Source: Candidatus Gastranaerophilales bacterium (GTDB taxonomy: Bacteria > Cyanobacteriota > Vampirovibrionia > Gastranaerophilales > Gastranaerophilaceae). From it: a DNA stretch of 32,410 bases. Below are positions 1 to 7,722 of this stretch, one piece after another. Position 1 is the first letter of the stretch. Every line of letters starts with the position of its first letter. The stretch covers positions 1-32,410 of the forward strand of contig CALVBO010000017.1 of assembly GCA_944325835.1 (NCBI GenBank). The letters run 5' to 3'. Both the position numbers and the translations under genes were made by a program. Below the pieces are notes generated by a model. It was given only the letters and a program-made list of their open reading frames with translations, was not told the DNA's origin and searched no databases.

Positions 1-83
<83 letters not shown>

Positions 84-128
84 GTTCCTTACCCGCAAAA
101 TTAGGTATTGAGGATGTTAGTTCCCCAT

Positions 129-214
129 GTCATGCTGAACTCGTTTCAGCATCTGTCCAACGTTACGAGCTGGTATCCAACGTTGGTCAGACCCTGAATC
201 AAGTTCAGGGTGAC
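129..214 (+). repeat. REP-like palindromic element, type A, copy 1
   Basis: The element is bounded by GTCA and TGAC. It holds two hairpins, ATGCTGAA/TTCAGCAT and CCCTGAA/TTCAGGG. A diverged copy lies at 18968-19052 in the same position before the second pilin-like gene. Elements of this kind are dispersed intergenic palindromes in many bacteria. In this window they are read in frame with the pilin ORF. Confidence 0.7.
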
Positions 215-220
215 AAAAAT

Positions 221-1339
221 ATGCAATGTGTCCGTAAATGTCTACCGTCATTGCGAGCCGACGGAAGTCGGCGTGGCAATCCAGTTGAGGTCGCCACGAG
301 ATTGACTGGATCGCCACGGGCTTCCGCCCTCGCGATGACACTGGCTGAGTCGGTTCTACAATTGGACCCGATTAAAAACGCAGCGTTCACCATGGCGGAA
401 ATATTGCTTTCCCTGACGATAATCGGTGTGGTGGCAGCGATAACGCTTCCGTCACTCACGGGAAACATTAACGAGCGCACGTGGAACACTCAAAGAAAAG
501 CACTTTATGCGCGGTTTTCGCAGGCAATTGCGTTAATGCCGGCATTGAATGGTTATGGCACTTTGAGAGAAACGACAGACAGTGCGGGTTCAATATCCAT
601 TGAGGACACTGCTGCTGAAACCTTTGTTACAAACGGGCTTGCTAAAGTCCTTAAAATTAATAACATTTGTGATAGCGACCACCTTGAAGATTGCGGGATA
701 ACCACTAGCCTTACAAACGCAGTCGGCTCTAAAATTTCTACGCCTGCAAAAGTTAGTGACTTGTTTACTTTGAATACTTCTGTAGGTTTCGTGGATGATG
801 CCGGTAATAATGTTTCGTACAGCCATCTTGATACAAAAGCTGCAGCGTTTGAAACGGCAAACGGTGAGAGTATTTTAGCCTTCTATAATCCTACCTGTTC
901 TGGATTTGAGGTTGCAGCGGGAGGCTCAATATGGGTGCCGGACAAAGTTTGTGCTAATTTTATTTATGATTTAAACGGGAATAAAGGGCCTAATACTTTT
1001 GGAAAAGATATAGGCTTAATAACTGCATTTTATCCGACGGATTCAGTTGTAGCGGCTCCGGTGCCATATTTGCGTACTGCTGATTTAAATGTGGCATGGC
1101 ATGTAGCTGCAAGTTCCTGTAAAAATCTTGATAGCGAGTACCGTACTCCAAATTTGGAAGAAATGATGGCTTTAATGTATAATCATGATGTTGCAAATGT
1201 TGAAAGCAATAAATATTGGACTTCTAAGCGGGATGGTAATACGGCCTGGGTTGTATCACTTACGAACAGAGTATTTCGTTCTAATGTTGGGACTACCAGT
1301 ATTAATCAGCCGATGGCTGTACGTTGTGTTAAACGTTAG
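221..1339 (+). CDS. Type IV pilin-like protein 1 with lectin-like C-terminal domain
   Basis: This is a prepilin or pseudopilin-like surface protein. The segment KNAA^FTMAEILLSLTIIG (F at residue 56, conserved Glu at 60) is a class III signal in which prepilin peptidase would cut before Phe, followed by the usual hydrophobic helix. The C-terminal part (EYRTPNLEEMMAL, YWTSKRDGNTAWVVSL, MAVRCVKR) resembles DUF1566/Lcl C-terminal modules, which have a C-type-lectin-like fold. The start is uncertain: ATG 221 has only a weak AGGG upstream, and ATG 335 would give a 17-residue leader. Both ATGs lie in or beside palindromic repeats, and the frame is open back to the poly-G tract. The paralogue is at 18940-20061. 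The N-terminal 60 or so mature residues are nearly identical between the two and the rest diverges. The type IV pilin-like class is secure; the binding role is inferred. Confidence 0.8.
   Translation: MQCVRKCLPSLRADGSRRGNPVEVATRLTGSPRASALAMTLAESVLQLDPIKNAAFTMAEILLSLTIIGVVAAITLPSLTGNINERTWNTQRKALYARFSQAIALMPALNGYGTLRETTDSAGSISIEDTAAETFVTNGLAKVLKINNICDSDHLEDCGITTSLTNAVGSKISTPAKVSDLFTLNTSVGFVDDAGNNVSYSHLDTKAAAFETANGESILAFYNPTCSGFEVAAGGSIWVPDKVCANFIYDLNGNKGPNTFGKDIGLITAFYPTDSVVAAPVPYLRTADLNVAWHVAASSCKNLDSEYRTPNLEEMMALMYNHDVANVESNKYWTSKRDGNTAWVVSLTNRVFRSNVGTTSINQPMAVRCVKR
247..339 (+). repeat. REP-like palindromic element, type B, copy 1
   Basis: It begins GTCATTGCGAG and ends CTCGCGATGAC, giving terminal inverted repeats, with internal stems such as GCCGAC/GTCGGC. 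Its last bases contain the ATG at 335, which is a plausible start for the downstream pilin-like protein. A second type B copy lies at 26994-27094 in the 3' end of the histidine kinase gene. Confidence 0.7.
340..354 (+). repeat. CTGAG-loop mini-hairpin
   Basis: ACTGG-CTGAG-TCGGT, followed by TCTA. The same pentaloop with different but matching stems occurs at 18697, 18910, 19053 and, on the other strand, 21985. Three copies in the pilin leaders are followed by the same GGTTCTA-type sequence. Confidence 0.5.
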
Positions 1340-1340
1340 A

Positions 1341-1463
1341 TGTCCGAGAAAGTTTCGCGATAAGGAACGTGAGCGAAACTTTTGAGTGACGTATTAGACA
1401 GCGAAGTCGCGGGTTGACCTGCGCGAGCAGGGCAAGCAGGCGACGGAGAACTGCTTTATTTTT
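1341..1463 (+). repeat. Dispersed structured repeat R1 (full length)
   Basis: This 123-base element is identical base for base to R2 at 13030. It has a 5' hairpin (AAGTTTCGC/GCGAAACTT), a conserved linker TTTTGAGTGACGTATTAGACAGCG, described here by its ends TTTTGAGT and AGACAGCG, a second compound hairpin (GTCGC/GCGAC outside, CCTGC/GCAGG inside) and the 3' end GGAGAACTGCTTTATT. It starts two bases after the stop codon of pilin-like gene 1. No ORF explains it. Confidence 0.9.
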
Positions 1464-1467
1464 CTCG

Positions 1468-1499
1468 AAAGTGTCGGACATTCCTCCGGCACTTTGACT
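1468..1499 (+). terminator. Hairpin terminator after R1
   Basis: An 11-bp stem (AAAGTGTCGGA, loop CATTCC, TCCGGCACTTT, one wobble pair) is followed by GACTTTT. It probably ends transcription coming from pilin-like gene 1. Its right arm overlaps the -35 box of the next gene's likely promoter (TTGACT at 1494). Confidence 0.55.
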
Positions 1500-1521
1500 T
1501 TTATAAAATAATCGTTACATA
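1494..1521 (+). promoter_or_regulatory. Predicted promoter for the zinc-ribbon gene
   Basis: TTGACT (1494-1499), 16 bases, TACATA (1516-1521). Transcription would begin almost at the ATG at 1528. There is no Shine-Dalgarno sequence, so the message may be leaderless. Confidence 0.4.
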
Positions 1522-1527
1522 TAAAAT

Positions 1528-1902
1528 ATGTTGTTCGATTTTTTATATACTAAAAAAGAGTGTTCTCACAGCAAAATTCCTCTGGAGGTAGATTGTGCTT
1601 ACTGCCCTGATTGCGGGGAGTTAGTTGAAAACCAATGGTTTATTTTACGCTGCGCCTGCTGCGGGGTTAAAGTTAAGGCTATGATTAGAAACGGCAAAAT
1701 CGTTCCTGTCGAAAAACACTGTACAAATTGCGGTATGGCTGAGTTTAACGTTGAAAAGCTTGAAAAAGTCAACTTTATCAACGTTAACTATGCCGTTTTA
1801 ATGAAAAAGACTGTCAGAAGTGAAAATTTCAGCTTCACTCAAAGCTGGGTTGACGTGACTAATGCAGGAACATTATGCGGCAAATTAGGATTGCTAAAAT
1901 AA
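1528..1902 (+). CDS. Small multi-cysteine zinc-ribbon protein (unknown function)
   Basis: This 124-residue protein belongs to no family I recognise. It carries three clusters of zinc-ligand type, CAYCPDCG (Cys23, 26, 29), CACCG (Cys42, 44, 45) and CTNCG (Cys65, 68), plus Cys12 and His14. This fits one or two zinc ribbons. The C-terminal third lacks Cys. There is no signal peptide or membrane segment, so it is probably cytosolic. It has no Shine-Dalgarno and a -10-like box just upstream. Its last 44 bases overlap the 3' end of the convergent spmB gene. Nucleic-acid binding would be a guess. Confidence 0.65.
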   Translation: MLFDFLYTKKECSHSKIPLEVDCAYCPDCGELVENQWFILRCACCGVKVKAMIRNGKIVPVEKHCTNCGMAEFNVEKLEKVNFINVNYAVLMKKTVRSENFSFTQSWVDVTNAGTLCGKLGLLK

Positions 1903-2398
1903 TTCCTGCTAAATCCGCAAGAAGCCCTGCCAGCAGCGCATATCTTATTTTTGAAATTCCGACCGCCCCGAAGTAAACGGCAAGGACATATAATGTTGTT
2001 TCACTGCTTCCGACCATTACCGCTGCAAGCGTTGTTGTGTAAAAGGTGCTTGCAGGATTTCCGGCAATGTCTGAAAATACACCGATTGTTGCAGAGCCTG
2101 AAAGCGAGCGGGTAAGCATTATAGGAATTATGTCTGTCGGAATGTTAAAGAACGTCAAAACCGGCTCAAGAATTGCTCCTAGCCATTCAAACACTCCTGA
2201 TGCCCTGAGCATTGAAATCCCCACGATTATCGCTACAAGATATGGAATTATATTTATTGCGACCTTGAACCCGTCTTTTGCACCTTCCGTAAAAACTTCA
2301 TAAAGCGGAACTTTTTTCACCAGCCCGTAAGTCAAAATAAGAACTAAAATTGCCGGAAGCGCCCATAGCGAAATAGTATCCATTATCTGTTGAAACAT
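1859..2398 (-). CDS. spmB: Spore maturation protein B homologue (Gate-domain membrane protein)
   Basis: A 179-residue integral membrane protein of the nucleoside-recognition (Gate) family, SpmB type. Several hydrophobic helices and the run IPIMLTRSLSGSATIG are seen, a Gate-domain-like segment with Gly and Ser in the membrane. In Bacillus, SpmA and SpmB affect spore-core dehydration, but the pair also occurs in bacteria that do not sporulate, where the substrate is unknown. The ATG overlaps the spmA stop by one base (TAATG), so translation is probably coupled. The 3' end overlaps the convergent zinc-ribbon gene by 44 bases. Confidence 0.85.
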   Translation of the reverse strand: MFQQIMDTISLWALPAILVLILTYGLVKKVPLYEVFTEGAKDGFKVAINIIPYLVAIIVGISMLRASGVFEWLGAILEPVLTFFNIPTDIIPIMLTRSLSGSATIGVFSDIAGNPASTFYTTTLAAVMVGSSETTLYVLAVYFGAVGISKIRYALLAGLLADLAGIILAILICRIMFLH

Positions 2399-3003
2399 TA
2401 TTCCGCCCCGCTTTCGTTAATCTTTTGCGGTACCCAGAAGCGCTGGAAGATTTTTGCAACAATTATTGCAAACGTAAACGCAAGCGTAGTGACAAAAAGT
2501 GTCGGCGCAATTATTTGTGTCGGATTAGGATACCCGACACCCACCAGAATTCCGATAACCGTTGCCGGAATTATCTGAAATCCTGCGGTATTCATCGCAA
2601 GAAACAGGCACATAGCATTTGACGCCGTTGTTTTATCAATATTATGTTTTTGCAGTTCTTCCATTGCTTTAATCCCGATAGGCGTTGCGGCATTCGTAAG
2701 TCCGAATGCGTTAGCCGAAAAACTCATTGCAATGTCGCCGATTGCGGGAGAATCTTCCGGAATTTCGTTGAATAACCGCTTTGTGACCGGTTTTATCAGG
2801 CGTGCAATTACTTCAATAAGTCCGCTTTTTTGTGCAATATTCATCATCCCGAGCCAGAACGCCATAATCCCGATAAGCGAAAGTGCAATTTTGACAGAAA
2901 GCCCTGCTCCGGTAAGTATTGCGCTGACTACATCCGGAAGCTTCCCGTTAACAGCTCCCGCGATTATTGAAAAAACTATCAAAAAATAAAAAATATAGTT
3001 CAT
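2398..3003 (-). CDS. spmA: Spore maturation protein A homologue (Gate-domain membrane protein)
   Basis: A 201-residue polytopic membrane protein with the Gate-family pattern (MAFWLGMMNIAQKSGLIEVI, then SFSANAFGLTNAATPIG and MNTAGFQIIPATVIG). It is first in a two-gene operon with spmB. The start is ATG 3003, with only AGG about 5 bases before it. A minus-strand promoter TTGACC-17-TTAAAT lies so close that the mRNA leader would be only a few bases. The SpmA family is clear; the transported or sensed molecule is not known. Confidence 0.87.
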   Translation of the reverse strand: MNYIFYFLIVFSIIAGAVNGKLPDVVSAILTGAGLSVKIALSLIGIMAFWLGMMNIAQKSGLIEVIARLIKPVTKRLFNEIPEDSPAIGDIAMSFSANAFGLTNAATPIGIKAMEELQKHNIDKTTASNAMCLFLAMNTAGFQIIPATVIGILVGVGYPNPTQIIAPTLFVTTLAFTFAIIVAKIFQRFWVPQKINESGAE

Positions 3004-3010
3004 GTTACCT

Positions 3011-3039
3011 ATTTAAACATTAAAACTATTTGTGGTCAA
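3011..3039 (-). promoter_or_regulatory. Predicted spmAB promoter
   Basis: On the minus strand: TTGACC (3039-3034), 17 bases, TTAAAT (3016-3011), with TG upstream of the -10. The -10 ends 7 bases before the spmA ATG. The promoter shares the short intergenic region with the divergent glycosyltransferase gene. Confidence 0.55.
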
Positions 3040-3057
3040 ATTGTAATGTTTATGATA

Positions 3058-3066
3058 TGGTATATT
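3058..3066 (+). promoter_or_regulatory. Possible extended -10 for the glycosyltransferase gene
   Basis: TGG-TATATT ends 8 bases before ATG 3075. No good -35 lies at the usual distance. A competing box is TGATAT at 3053 with TTGTGG at 3030. Confidence 0.35.
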
Positions 3067-3074
3067 TTGTTTAA

Positions 3075-4013
3075 ATGAGTTTAGTTGATATGGAAAAAAT
3101 TGTAATCGGAATTTGTACATATAATAGGAATGAATTGCTGAACATTTGTTTGGACAAGATTTCTGTGATGAAAATTCCGGACAATGTTTCTATTGAAGTC
3201 GTTGTTGTTGATAATTCGGCAGAGTCTATAGCCGTAGATATTGTAAAATCCAAAACATCTAAACTGAATATTCATTATTTTCCTTTTCACGGCAAAGGAA
3301 TTGCTTCTGTAAGAAATGAGGTTCTTAGACAGGCAGTGAAGCTTAAACCCGATTATATTGCGTTTATAGATGACGATGAATACCCTGATGAAAATTGGAT
3401 TTATGAGCTTTATACAAGACTTATAGCAACAAAATCCGACGTTGTAACCGGCCCTGTCGTTTATAATTTTGTTGATACTAATTTTAATCAGTTGAAAGTT
3501 CCTTTCTGGATAAAAAAGAATGCCTATTTTAAAGGTAAATACAAACGTCCGGACGGACATATATGTAGAACAGCTTCAACCAATAATGTGCTATTTAAGG
3601 TATCAATTCTTGATAAGCTGGCATACTGGTTTGATGAAAAATATCAGATGATGACCGGTGAAGATATTGAATTCTTTGAAAGAGTTTATAATCTGCACTA
3701 TACAATTTTATGGGTTAAAAAGGCCGTTGTTAATGAAATAGTTTCTCCGGAGCGTTGCACATTAAAATATATCTGGAAACGTAACTTTAATAACGGATAT
3801 TTGAGAATTTTTAATAAACGCAAGTTTAACCGATTAGAACTGCGGCATTATTATGAAACAGTTCTGGGCTTTCTTTTCTTTCTTTGTATTTTGCCGTTCA
3901 GTATTATCTGCGGTCTGACAAAACTTTCAAATATGTACGGTAAAACAGCATTTTCTTTTGGCGCACTGGTTTCACTCTTCAAAAGTCAAACATTAGTTCA
4001 CTACAAAGATTAA
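3075..4013 (+). CDS. Family 2 glycosyltransferase
   Basis: A 312-residue GT-A fold glycosyltransferase that would move a sugar from an activated nucleotide donor. The N-terminus IVIGICTYNRNELL and VVVDNSAES are the donor-binding Rossmann-like start. IDDDEYPDENW (Asp99-Glu102) is the metal-binding DxD-type motif, and MTGEDIEFFER is the downstream acidic (ED) motif. The C-terminal region has one hydrophobic helix (FLFFLCILPFSIICGL), so the enzyme is probably membrane-associated. ATG 3075 has no Shine-Dalgarno; ATG 3090 (MEKIV) is an alternative. The acceptor is unknown; cell-envelope glycan is likely from the SLH gene next door. Confidence 0.9.
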   Translation: MSLVDMEKIVIGICTYNRNELLNICLDKISVMKIPDNVSIEVVVVDNSAESIAVDIVKSKTSKLNIHYFPFHGKGIASVRNEVLRQAVKLKPDYIAFIDDDEYPDENWIYELYTRLIATKSDVVTGPVVYNFVDTNFNQLKVPFWIKKNAYFKGKYKRPDGHICRTASTNNVLFKVSILDKLAYWFDEKYQMMTGEDIEFFERVYNLHYTILWVKKAVVNEIVSPERCTLKYIWKRNFNNGYLRIFNKRKFNRLELRHYYETVLGFLFFLCILPFSIICGLTKLSNMYGKTAFSFGALVSLFKSQTLVHYKD

Positions 4014-4020
4014 CCATGAC

Positions 4021-4049
4021 TTGACAAAAGTTTAAAAAATTGCGATAAT
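4021..4049 (+). promoter_or_regulatory. Strong promoter for the SLH protein gene
   Basis: TTGACA (4021-4026), exactly 17 bases, GATAAT (4044-4049) with TGC just upstream. This is the closest match to the sigma-70 consensus in the window. About 40 bases of leader follow, with AAAGGAG before the ATG, as expected for an abundant envelope protein. Confidence 0.8.
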
Positions 4050-4097
4050 TACTCTATTATCGTTGTTCTGACGATTGTATGAAAAGGAGACTCTAAT

Positions 4098-5513
4098 ATG
4101 AAGAGAAAAAGTTGTTTATTGGCATCTGTTGGTGCATTGTGTTTAGCAGCTTCTTTATCTCTAACCTGTCAGGCAGGACAAATGATGCAATCTTATGCTC
4201 ATCCGTCTTTGTTTGGTTCGCAGGCTCAGGTGATGACGAAGGACAAATCTGCTTATGTTGTTGCGGGTAAAGTTAAAAGATGCCCTTGTCTTGCCCCTGT
4301 TGCAGGAAAGGAAAATGTTTTTGTTAAATCCTGGGCATCAACTATGCTTGCTATGATGGAACGCGGCTACAAAGGTGAATTTAATCCTAAATTACCTATC
4401 TTGCGTTCAGAACTGGCAATTTTGATGTCTGAAGGGTTGGCTATCGGCTCTACTACGGCGAAGTATAATTATAAGGATATTTCTAACAATTACTGGGCAA
4501 AAGAGTGGATTGACAAAGCTTTAGCCGCTGATGTTATGATCGGGTATCCGGATAAAACTTTCAGACCTGACCAGCCGGTAACTAAAGCGGAAGTTTTTGC
4601 TACTATCGCTAAAGTTATTGATGTTCCGCTGAAAGACAGATCTTTATTCGCTAAATATAATGATGAAGTTATACAGCAAATCCCGACCTGGGCGGTTCCT
4701 GCGACAAAAGAAGTCGTTGAATCTGACCTGTTGAGAAATATTCCTAACACTAAAAAGTTAGTTAATGATGAATATCTTTCAAGAGAACAGGTTGCTTATC
4801 TGGTTGGGACTTTAAGATATACTTATTTAATGAATGCGGCTAAAGGTCAAAGCGTAGGTACTTTTACTTACAAACCTACTGCAATTAGTATTAAATTATC
4901 AGAAAGAATCAGTGCAAGAACATCTAATGTCGGTGATGTTTTCACGGCTAAAACAACAAAAGATGTAACTATTCAGGATGTTTGCTTCCCGGCTGGTTCT
5001 ACTGTTAAAGGTGTTGTAGATGCTGTTAACAGACCTGGATTTAAAAATCCTGCTTATATCAAAGTTAAATTCGTTGAAATTTCTAATGATGATACGATTA
5101 TGGACTTACAAAGAGATTTAGCGGCTGTTCAGGTTGATTGCAAAAAGAATCCGAACATTGTTTCAAGACTTTTTGCAGCGCCGTTCTCAGCTGCCGGAAG
5201 AGTTGTAGGTGTTGCGGGAAGAACAGTCGGAACCGGTGTTGACGTTATCGGTGACGGCGTTGAAAATTTAGGCGACAACCTGTCTGATGCGTTTGCTGAT
5301 ACCTTCTCTTTACACCCGCTTAAAGGTTTGAAGAGTGTAGGCAGTGGCTTCATCACTATTGGTAAAGGTATTTACGATATTGGTAAATTAGTCGTAAGCG
5401 GTACCTTTGGTGTACTTTATGAACTCGGTGATGAAATCAGATATGTTATTCTCCCTTCATCAACTAACGATTCTGCATTGAATCCGGATGAAGAGTTGAC
5501 AATAATCTACTAA
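4098..5513 (+). CDS. SLH-domain envelope protein
   Basis: A 471-residue exported protein. Residues 1-26 form a signal peptide (Lys/Arg start, hydrophobic core, cut near CQA). SLH repeats follow: a partial one around residues 75-115 (FNPKLPILRSELAILMSEGL), a clear one around 122-174 (YKDISNNYWAKEWIDKAL, then GYPDKTFRPDQPVTKAEVF) and a weaker third near 180-245. SLH domains bind cell-wall polymer or peptidoglycan. After them comes a beta-rich part (SNVGDVFTAKTTKDV, FPAGSTVKGVV) and a Gly/Val-rich amphipathic stretch from about residue 355. In cyanobacterial relatives such proteins tie the outer membrane to the wall. Expression looks strong (consensus promoter, AAAGGAG, good terminator). No porin barrel is evident. 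Confidence 0.88.
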   Translation: MKRKSCLLASVGALCLAASLSLTCQAGQMMQSYAHPSLFGSQAQVMTKDKSAYVVAGKVKRCPCLAPVAGKENVFVKSWASTMLAMMERGYKGEFNPKLPILRSELAILMSEGLAIGSTTAKYNYKDISNNYWAKEWIDKALAADVMIGYPDKTFRPDQPVTKAEVFATIAKVIDVPLKDRSLFAKYNDEVIQQIPTWAVPATKEVVESDLLRNIPNTKKLVNDEYLSREQVAYLVGTLRYTYLMNAAKGQSVGTFTYKPTAISIKLSERISARTSNVGDVFTAKTTKDVTIQDVCFPAGSTVKGVVDAVNRPGFKNPAYIKVKFVEISNDDTIMDLQRDLAAVQVDCKKNPNIVSRLFAAPFSAAGRVVGVAGRTVGTGVDVIGDGVENLGDNLSDAFADTFSLHPLKGLKSVGSGFITIGKGIYDIGKLVVSGTFGVLYELGDEIRYVILPSSTNDSALNPDEELTIIY

Positions 5514-5526
5514 TCTGAATTGTAAG

Positions 5527-5564
5527 AAAAAAGAGTCCTCTAATGTTTAGAGGGCTCTTTTTTG
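5527..5564 (+). terminator. Rho-independent terminator of the SLH gene
   Basis: Stem GAGTCCTCTAA, loop TGT, TTAGAGGGCTC (one wobble pair), flanked by A6 on the left and T7 on the right. The symmetry allows it to work in both directions. Confidence 0.9.
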
Positions 5565-5580
5565 TGCTATGAACATGCTC

Positions 5581-5627
5581 CCCGCACTCATTGTGCGGTG
5601 ACACCGGCCACACCGGCTTACACATTT
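5581..5627 (+). repeat. Second hairpin-repeat family, copy A
   Basis: CGCAC-TCATT-GTGCG hairpin, then GTGACACCGG, then CACCGGCTTACAC. The pair of this copy lies at 5701. The two share CACCGGCTTAC, and the hairpin stems differ in a compensatory way. Confidence 0.55.
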
Positions 5628-5700
5628 CTCAGCCTGAATAAATTTTAAGCGGCTACCCGCAAAATTTACTACGGCGGCATCGTAGTGTTCCGCCACCTGC

Positions 5701-5752
5701 TCGTCACACTCACGTGTGCCGACACCGTGGCTTCACACCGGCTTACGCGTTA
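5701..5752 (+). repeat. Second hairpin-repeat family, copy B
   Basis: CACAC-TCAC-GTGTG hairpin, then GACACCG and CACCGGCTTACGC. It ends in TTA (5750-5752), which is the stop codon of the minus-strand TPR gene. The rest of the gap between the two copies (5628-5700) shows no gene. Confidence 0.55.
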
Positions 5753-7537
5753 GAAACTTTCATCTTTTACCGCTTTATTAAAATCGTCCAGTGCACCTGT
5801 ATTATCTCCCAGTGCCTGTTTAACATTTCCCCTTAATACATAAATATCAAGGTCTTTCGGGTTGAGTGATATCGCTGTACTGTAATCAACCAGTGCGCCT
5901 TGTAAATCCTTTAGTATCTCTTTGCATTTCGCTCTGTTGATATAGGCAGAACTTAAATCCGAATTCAGCGCAAGCGTTCTGTCGTAATCCTTAATCGCTT
6001 CTTGATAGTTCTTTTTCTGGATGTAACAGAAGGCTCTTTTGTTATATGCTTTATAGTATTCCGGATTATTCTGGATTATCTTTGTGTAATCTTCAATCGC
6101 ATAATCAACTTCACCCAGTTTTAATTCCGCATTGCCTTTAAAATAGAGTGCTTCTTCATTTTTAGGATCAATATCCAGTGCGTTGTTAAATTCTGCAATC
6201 GCTTCCGGAATTTTTTTCATTTTTAACAAGACTTCGCCTTTCAGCTGATAAACCTCAGGTGTTGTGTCCTTTAATTTCTCGATTGCCTTATCCAGAACTT
6301 TTATACCAAGTTCCTTGCTTTCCAAATATTCTATATAAAGGTTTGCAAGCGTGTAGTAGTTGTCTATTTCATCCGGTTTTAATTTGATAATTTTTGAATA
6401 ATCCTTCGCGGCAGCTGCATAATGTTCAATTTCTTTCAGCGCTTTCGCTCTTTTTTTGTAAAGTTCTGCATCATTTGGACGTTTTTCAATCATTTTGTTA
6501 TAGTCCTGAATTGCTTCTTCGTAAAAACCCTGTTTATAATATAATTCCCCGCGCAGACTGTAGATGTCAGCGATATTTTTGTTTTCCTTGTTGCTGTATT
6601 TTATTGCGGTATTAAAGTCCGCCATAGAGCCGGGAAGATCGTTAATGTCGGCTTTTATGTAAGCTCTTACCATATAAATATCAGGGTTTGTCGGTTTTAT
6701 CTTGACTGCTTTATCTATTAATGCCATACCGGCATTTGTACCTTTCAGGTACTGGTGAAGAACTCTTGCACAGTCAAGATGTGCCTGAATATTATTCTTA
6801 TCTATCTGCAATATTGATTCGTAATCCTGAATGGCAAGATTAAAATTCTTTTTCGCAATGTAGGCTTTTGCTCTTTTGCTGTAGGTGTCAATATCTTTAG
6901 GGTTAAATTCCAGTGCTTTTGTATAATCTTTTATAGCACCGTTAAAATCATCTGTTTTGAAACGTGCATCGCCGCGTAAAATTAGTATAGAAATATCTTC
7001 ACTGTTAAGCGCAATGGCTTGCGACAGATCCGTAATTGCCAGCTCGTACATTTCAAGCTCAAGATTTGCCTTTGCTCTTGCTACCAGTGCTGGTATGTAT
7101 TCCGGATCAAATTTTAGTGCGGAATCGTAGCATTCAATTGCTTCTTTAAATTTAGCATATTTAAATTTAATATTTCCGAGTTCTGTGTGGCTTTTTGCAT
7201 CTTTCGGATTAATTTGTATTGCAGCGCTCAGATCTTTTATCGCATCTTGTAAAAGGCTTTGTTTCATTTTAATTAATGCTCTTTTATAATATGCCAGAGA
7301 ATTCCGTTTATTTAATTTTAGCGCGTTTGTATACAATTCTGTAAGGTCATGCAGGTTTGGTTTTTTCTGAGTTGCTTCAATAGCTTCGGCAAGTGAGCAG
7401 TAAAAATAGTCTGACTGTCTGCCCTTCTTTAGCTCAGAACGAATCAGTTTTATTATTTTTTTATAATCTTTTTTGTATTTTAGCTCTTCGATTAGTTCCT
7501 TTGTTACGGGAACTGCTTCTTTATTCCAAAAAAACAA
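5750..7537 (-). CDS. Large tetratricopeptide repeat protein
   Basis: A 595-residue protein built almost wholly of TPR units, about 15 consecutive 34-residue helix pairs with the usual A8/G and P32 pattern (for example AIQINPKDAKSHTELGNIKF and ALEFNPKDIDTYSKRAKAYI). TPR arrays are protein-protein scaffolds, so the partner cannot be told. There is no signal peptide, though the start FFW is hydrophobic. The start is a TTG at 7537 preceded by AGAAAGG at a 7-base spacing; no ATG or GTG fits. The stop codon lies in repeat copy B. It is divergent from the TolC-type gene. Confidence 0.88.
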   Translation of the reverse strand: MFFWNKEAVPVTKELIEELKYKKDYKKIIKLIRSELKKGRQSDYFYCSLAEAIEATQKKPNLHDLTELYTNALKLNKRNSLAYYKRALIKMKQSLLQDAIKDLSAAIQINPKDAKSHTELGNIKFKYAKFKEAIECYDSALKFDPEYIPALVARAKANLELEMYELAITDLSQAIALNSEDISILILRGDARFKTDDFNGAIKDYTKALEFNPKDIDTYSKRAKAYIAKKNFNLAIQDYESILQIDKNNIQAHLDCARVLHQYLKGTNAGMALIDKAVKIKPTNPDIYMVRAYIKADINDLPGSMADFNTAIKYSNKENKNIADIYSLRGELYYKQGFYEEAIQDYNKMIEKRPNDAELYKKRAKALKEIEHYAAAAKDYSKIIKLKPDEIDNYYTLANLYIEYLESKELGIKVLDKAIEKLKDTTPEVYQLKGEVLLKMKKIPEAIAEFNNALDIDPKNEEALYFKGNAELKLGEVDYAIEDYTKIIQNNPEYYKAYNKRAFCYIQKKNYQEAIKDYDRTLALNSDLSSAYINRAKCKEILKDLQGALVDYSTAISLNPKDLDIYVLRGNVKQALGDNTGALDDFNKAVKDESF

Positions 7538-7682
7538 TGAATGACCTTTCTATCTGTGCAATTGTATAATATACAGCTATTATCAATATATAAAGTATAA
7601 CTCAATCTGTAAATAAAATCAACTAAATTTGGCGTAAATATTGGCTTCCCGAAAAAAATACTTTATATGTATGATTTTTTGA

Positions 7683-7711
7683 TTGACTTATTACCCCGCT
7701 TAAATTAGAAT
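7683..7711 (+). promoter_or_regulatory. Promoter of the TolC-type gene
   Basis: TTGACT (7683-7688), 17 bases, TAGAAT (7706-7711). Predicted transcription start is about 7718, only 5 or so bases before the ATG at 7723, and there is no Shine-Dalgarno. Confidence 0.65.
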
Positions 7712-7722
7712 AAAAATTATTT

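Noticed and set aside
117..489. Two minus-strand frames over the pilin 1 leader
   Set aside because: They translate palindromic repeats (ending KRVQHDMGN and similar), which often give false small proteins, or the antisense of the conserved pilin start.
1859..3003. spmAB as a sign of sporulation
   Set aside because: The pair is common in non-sporulating bacteria, and no other sporulation gene is here.
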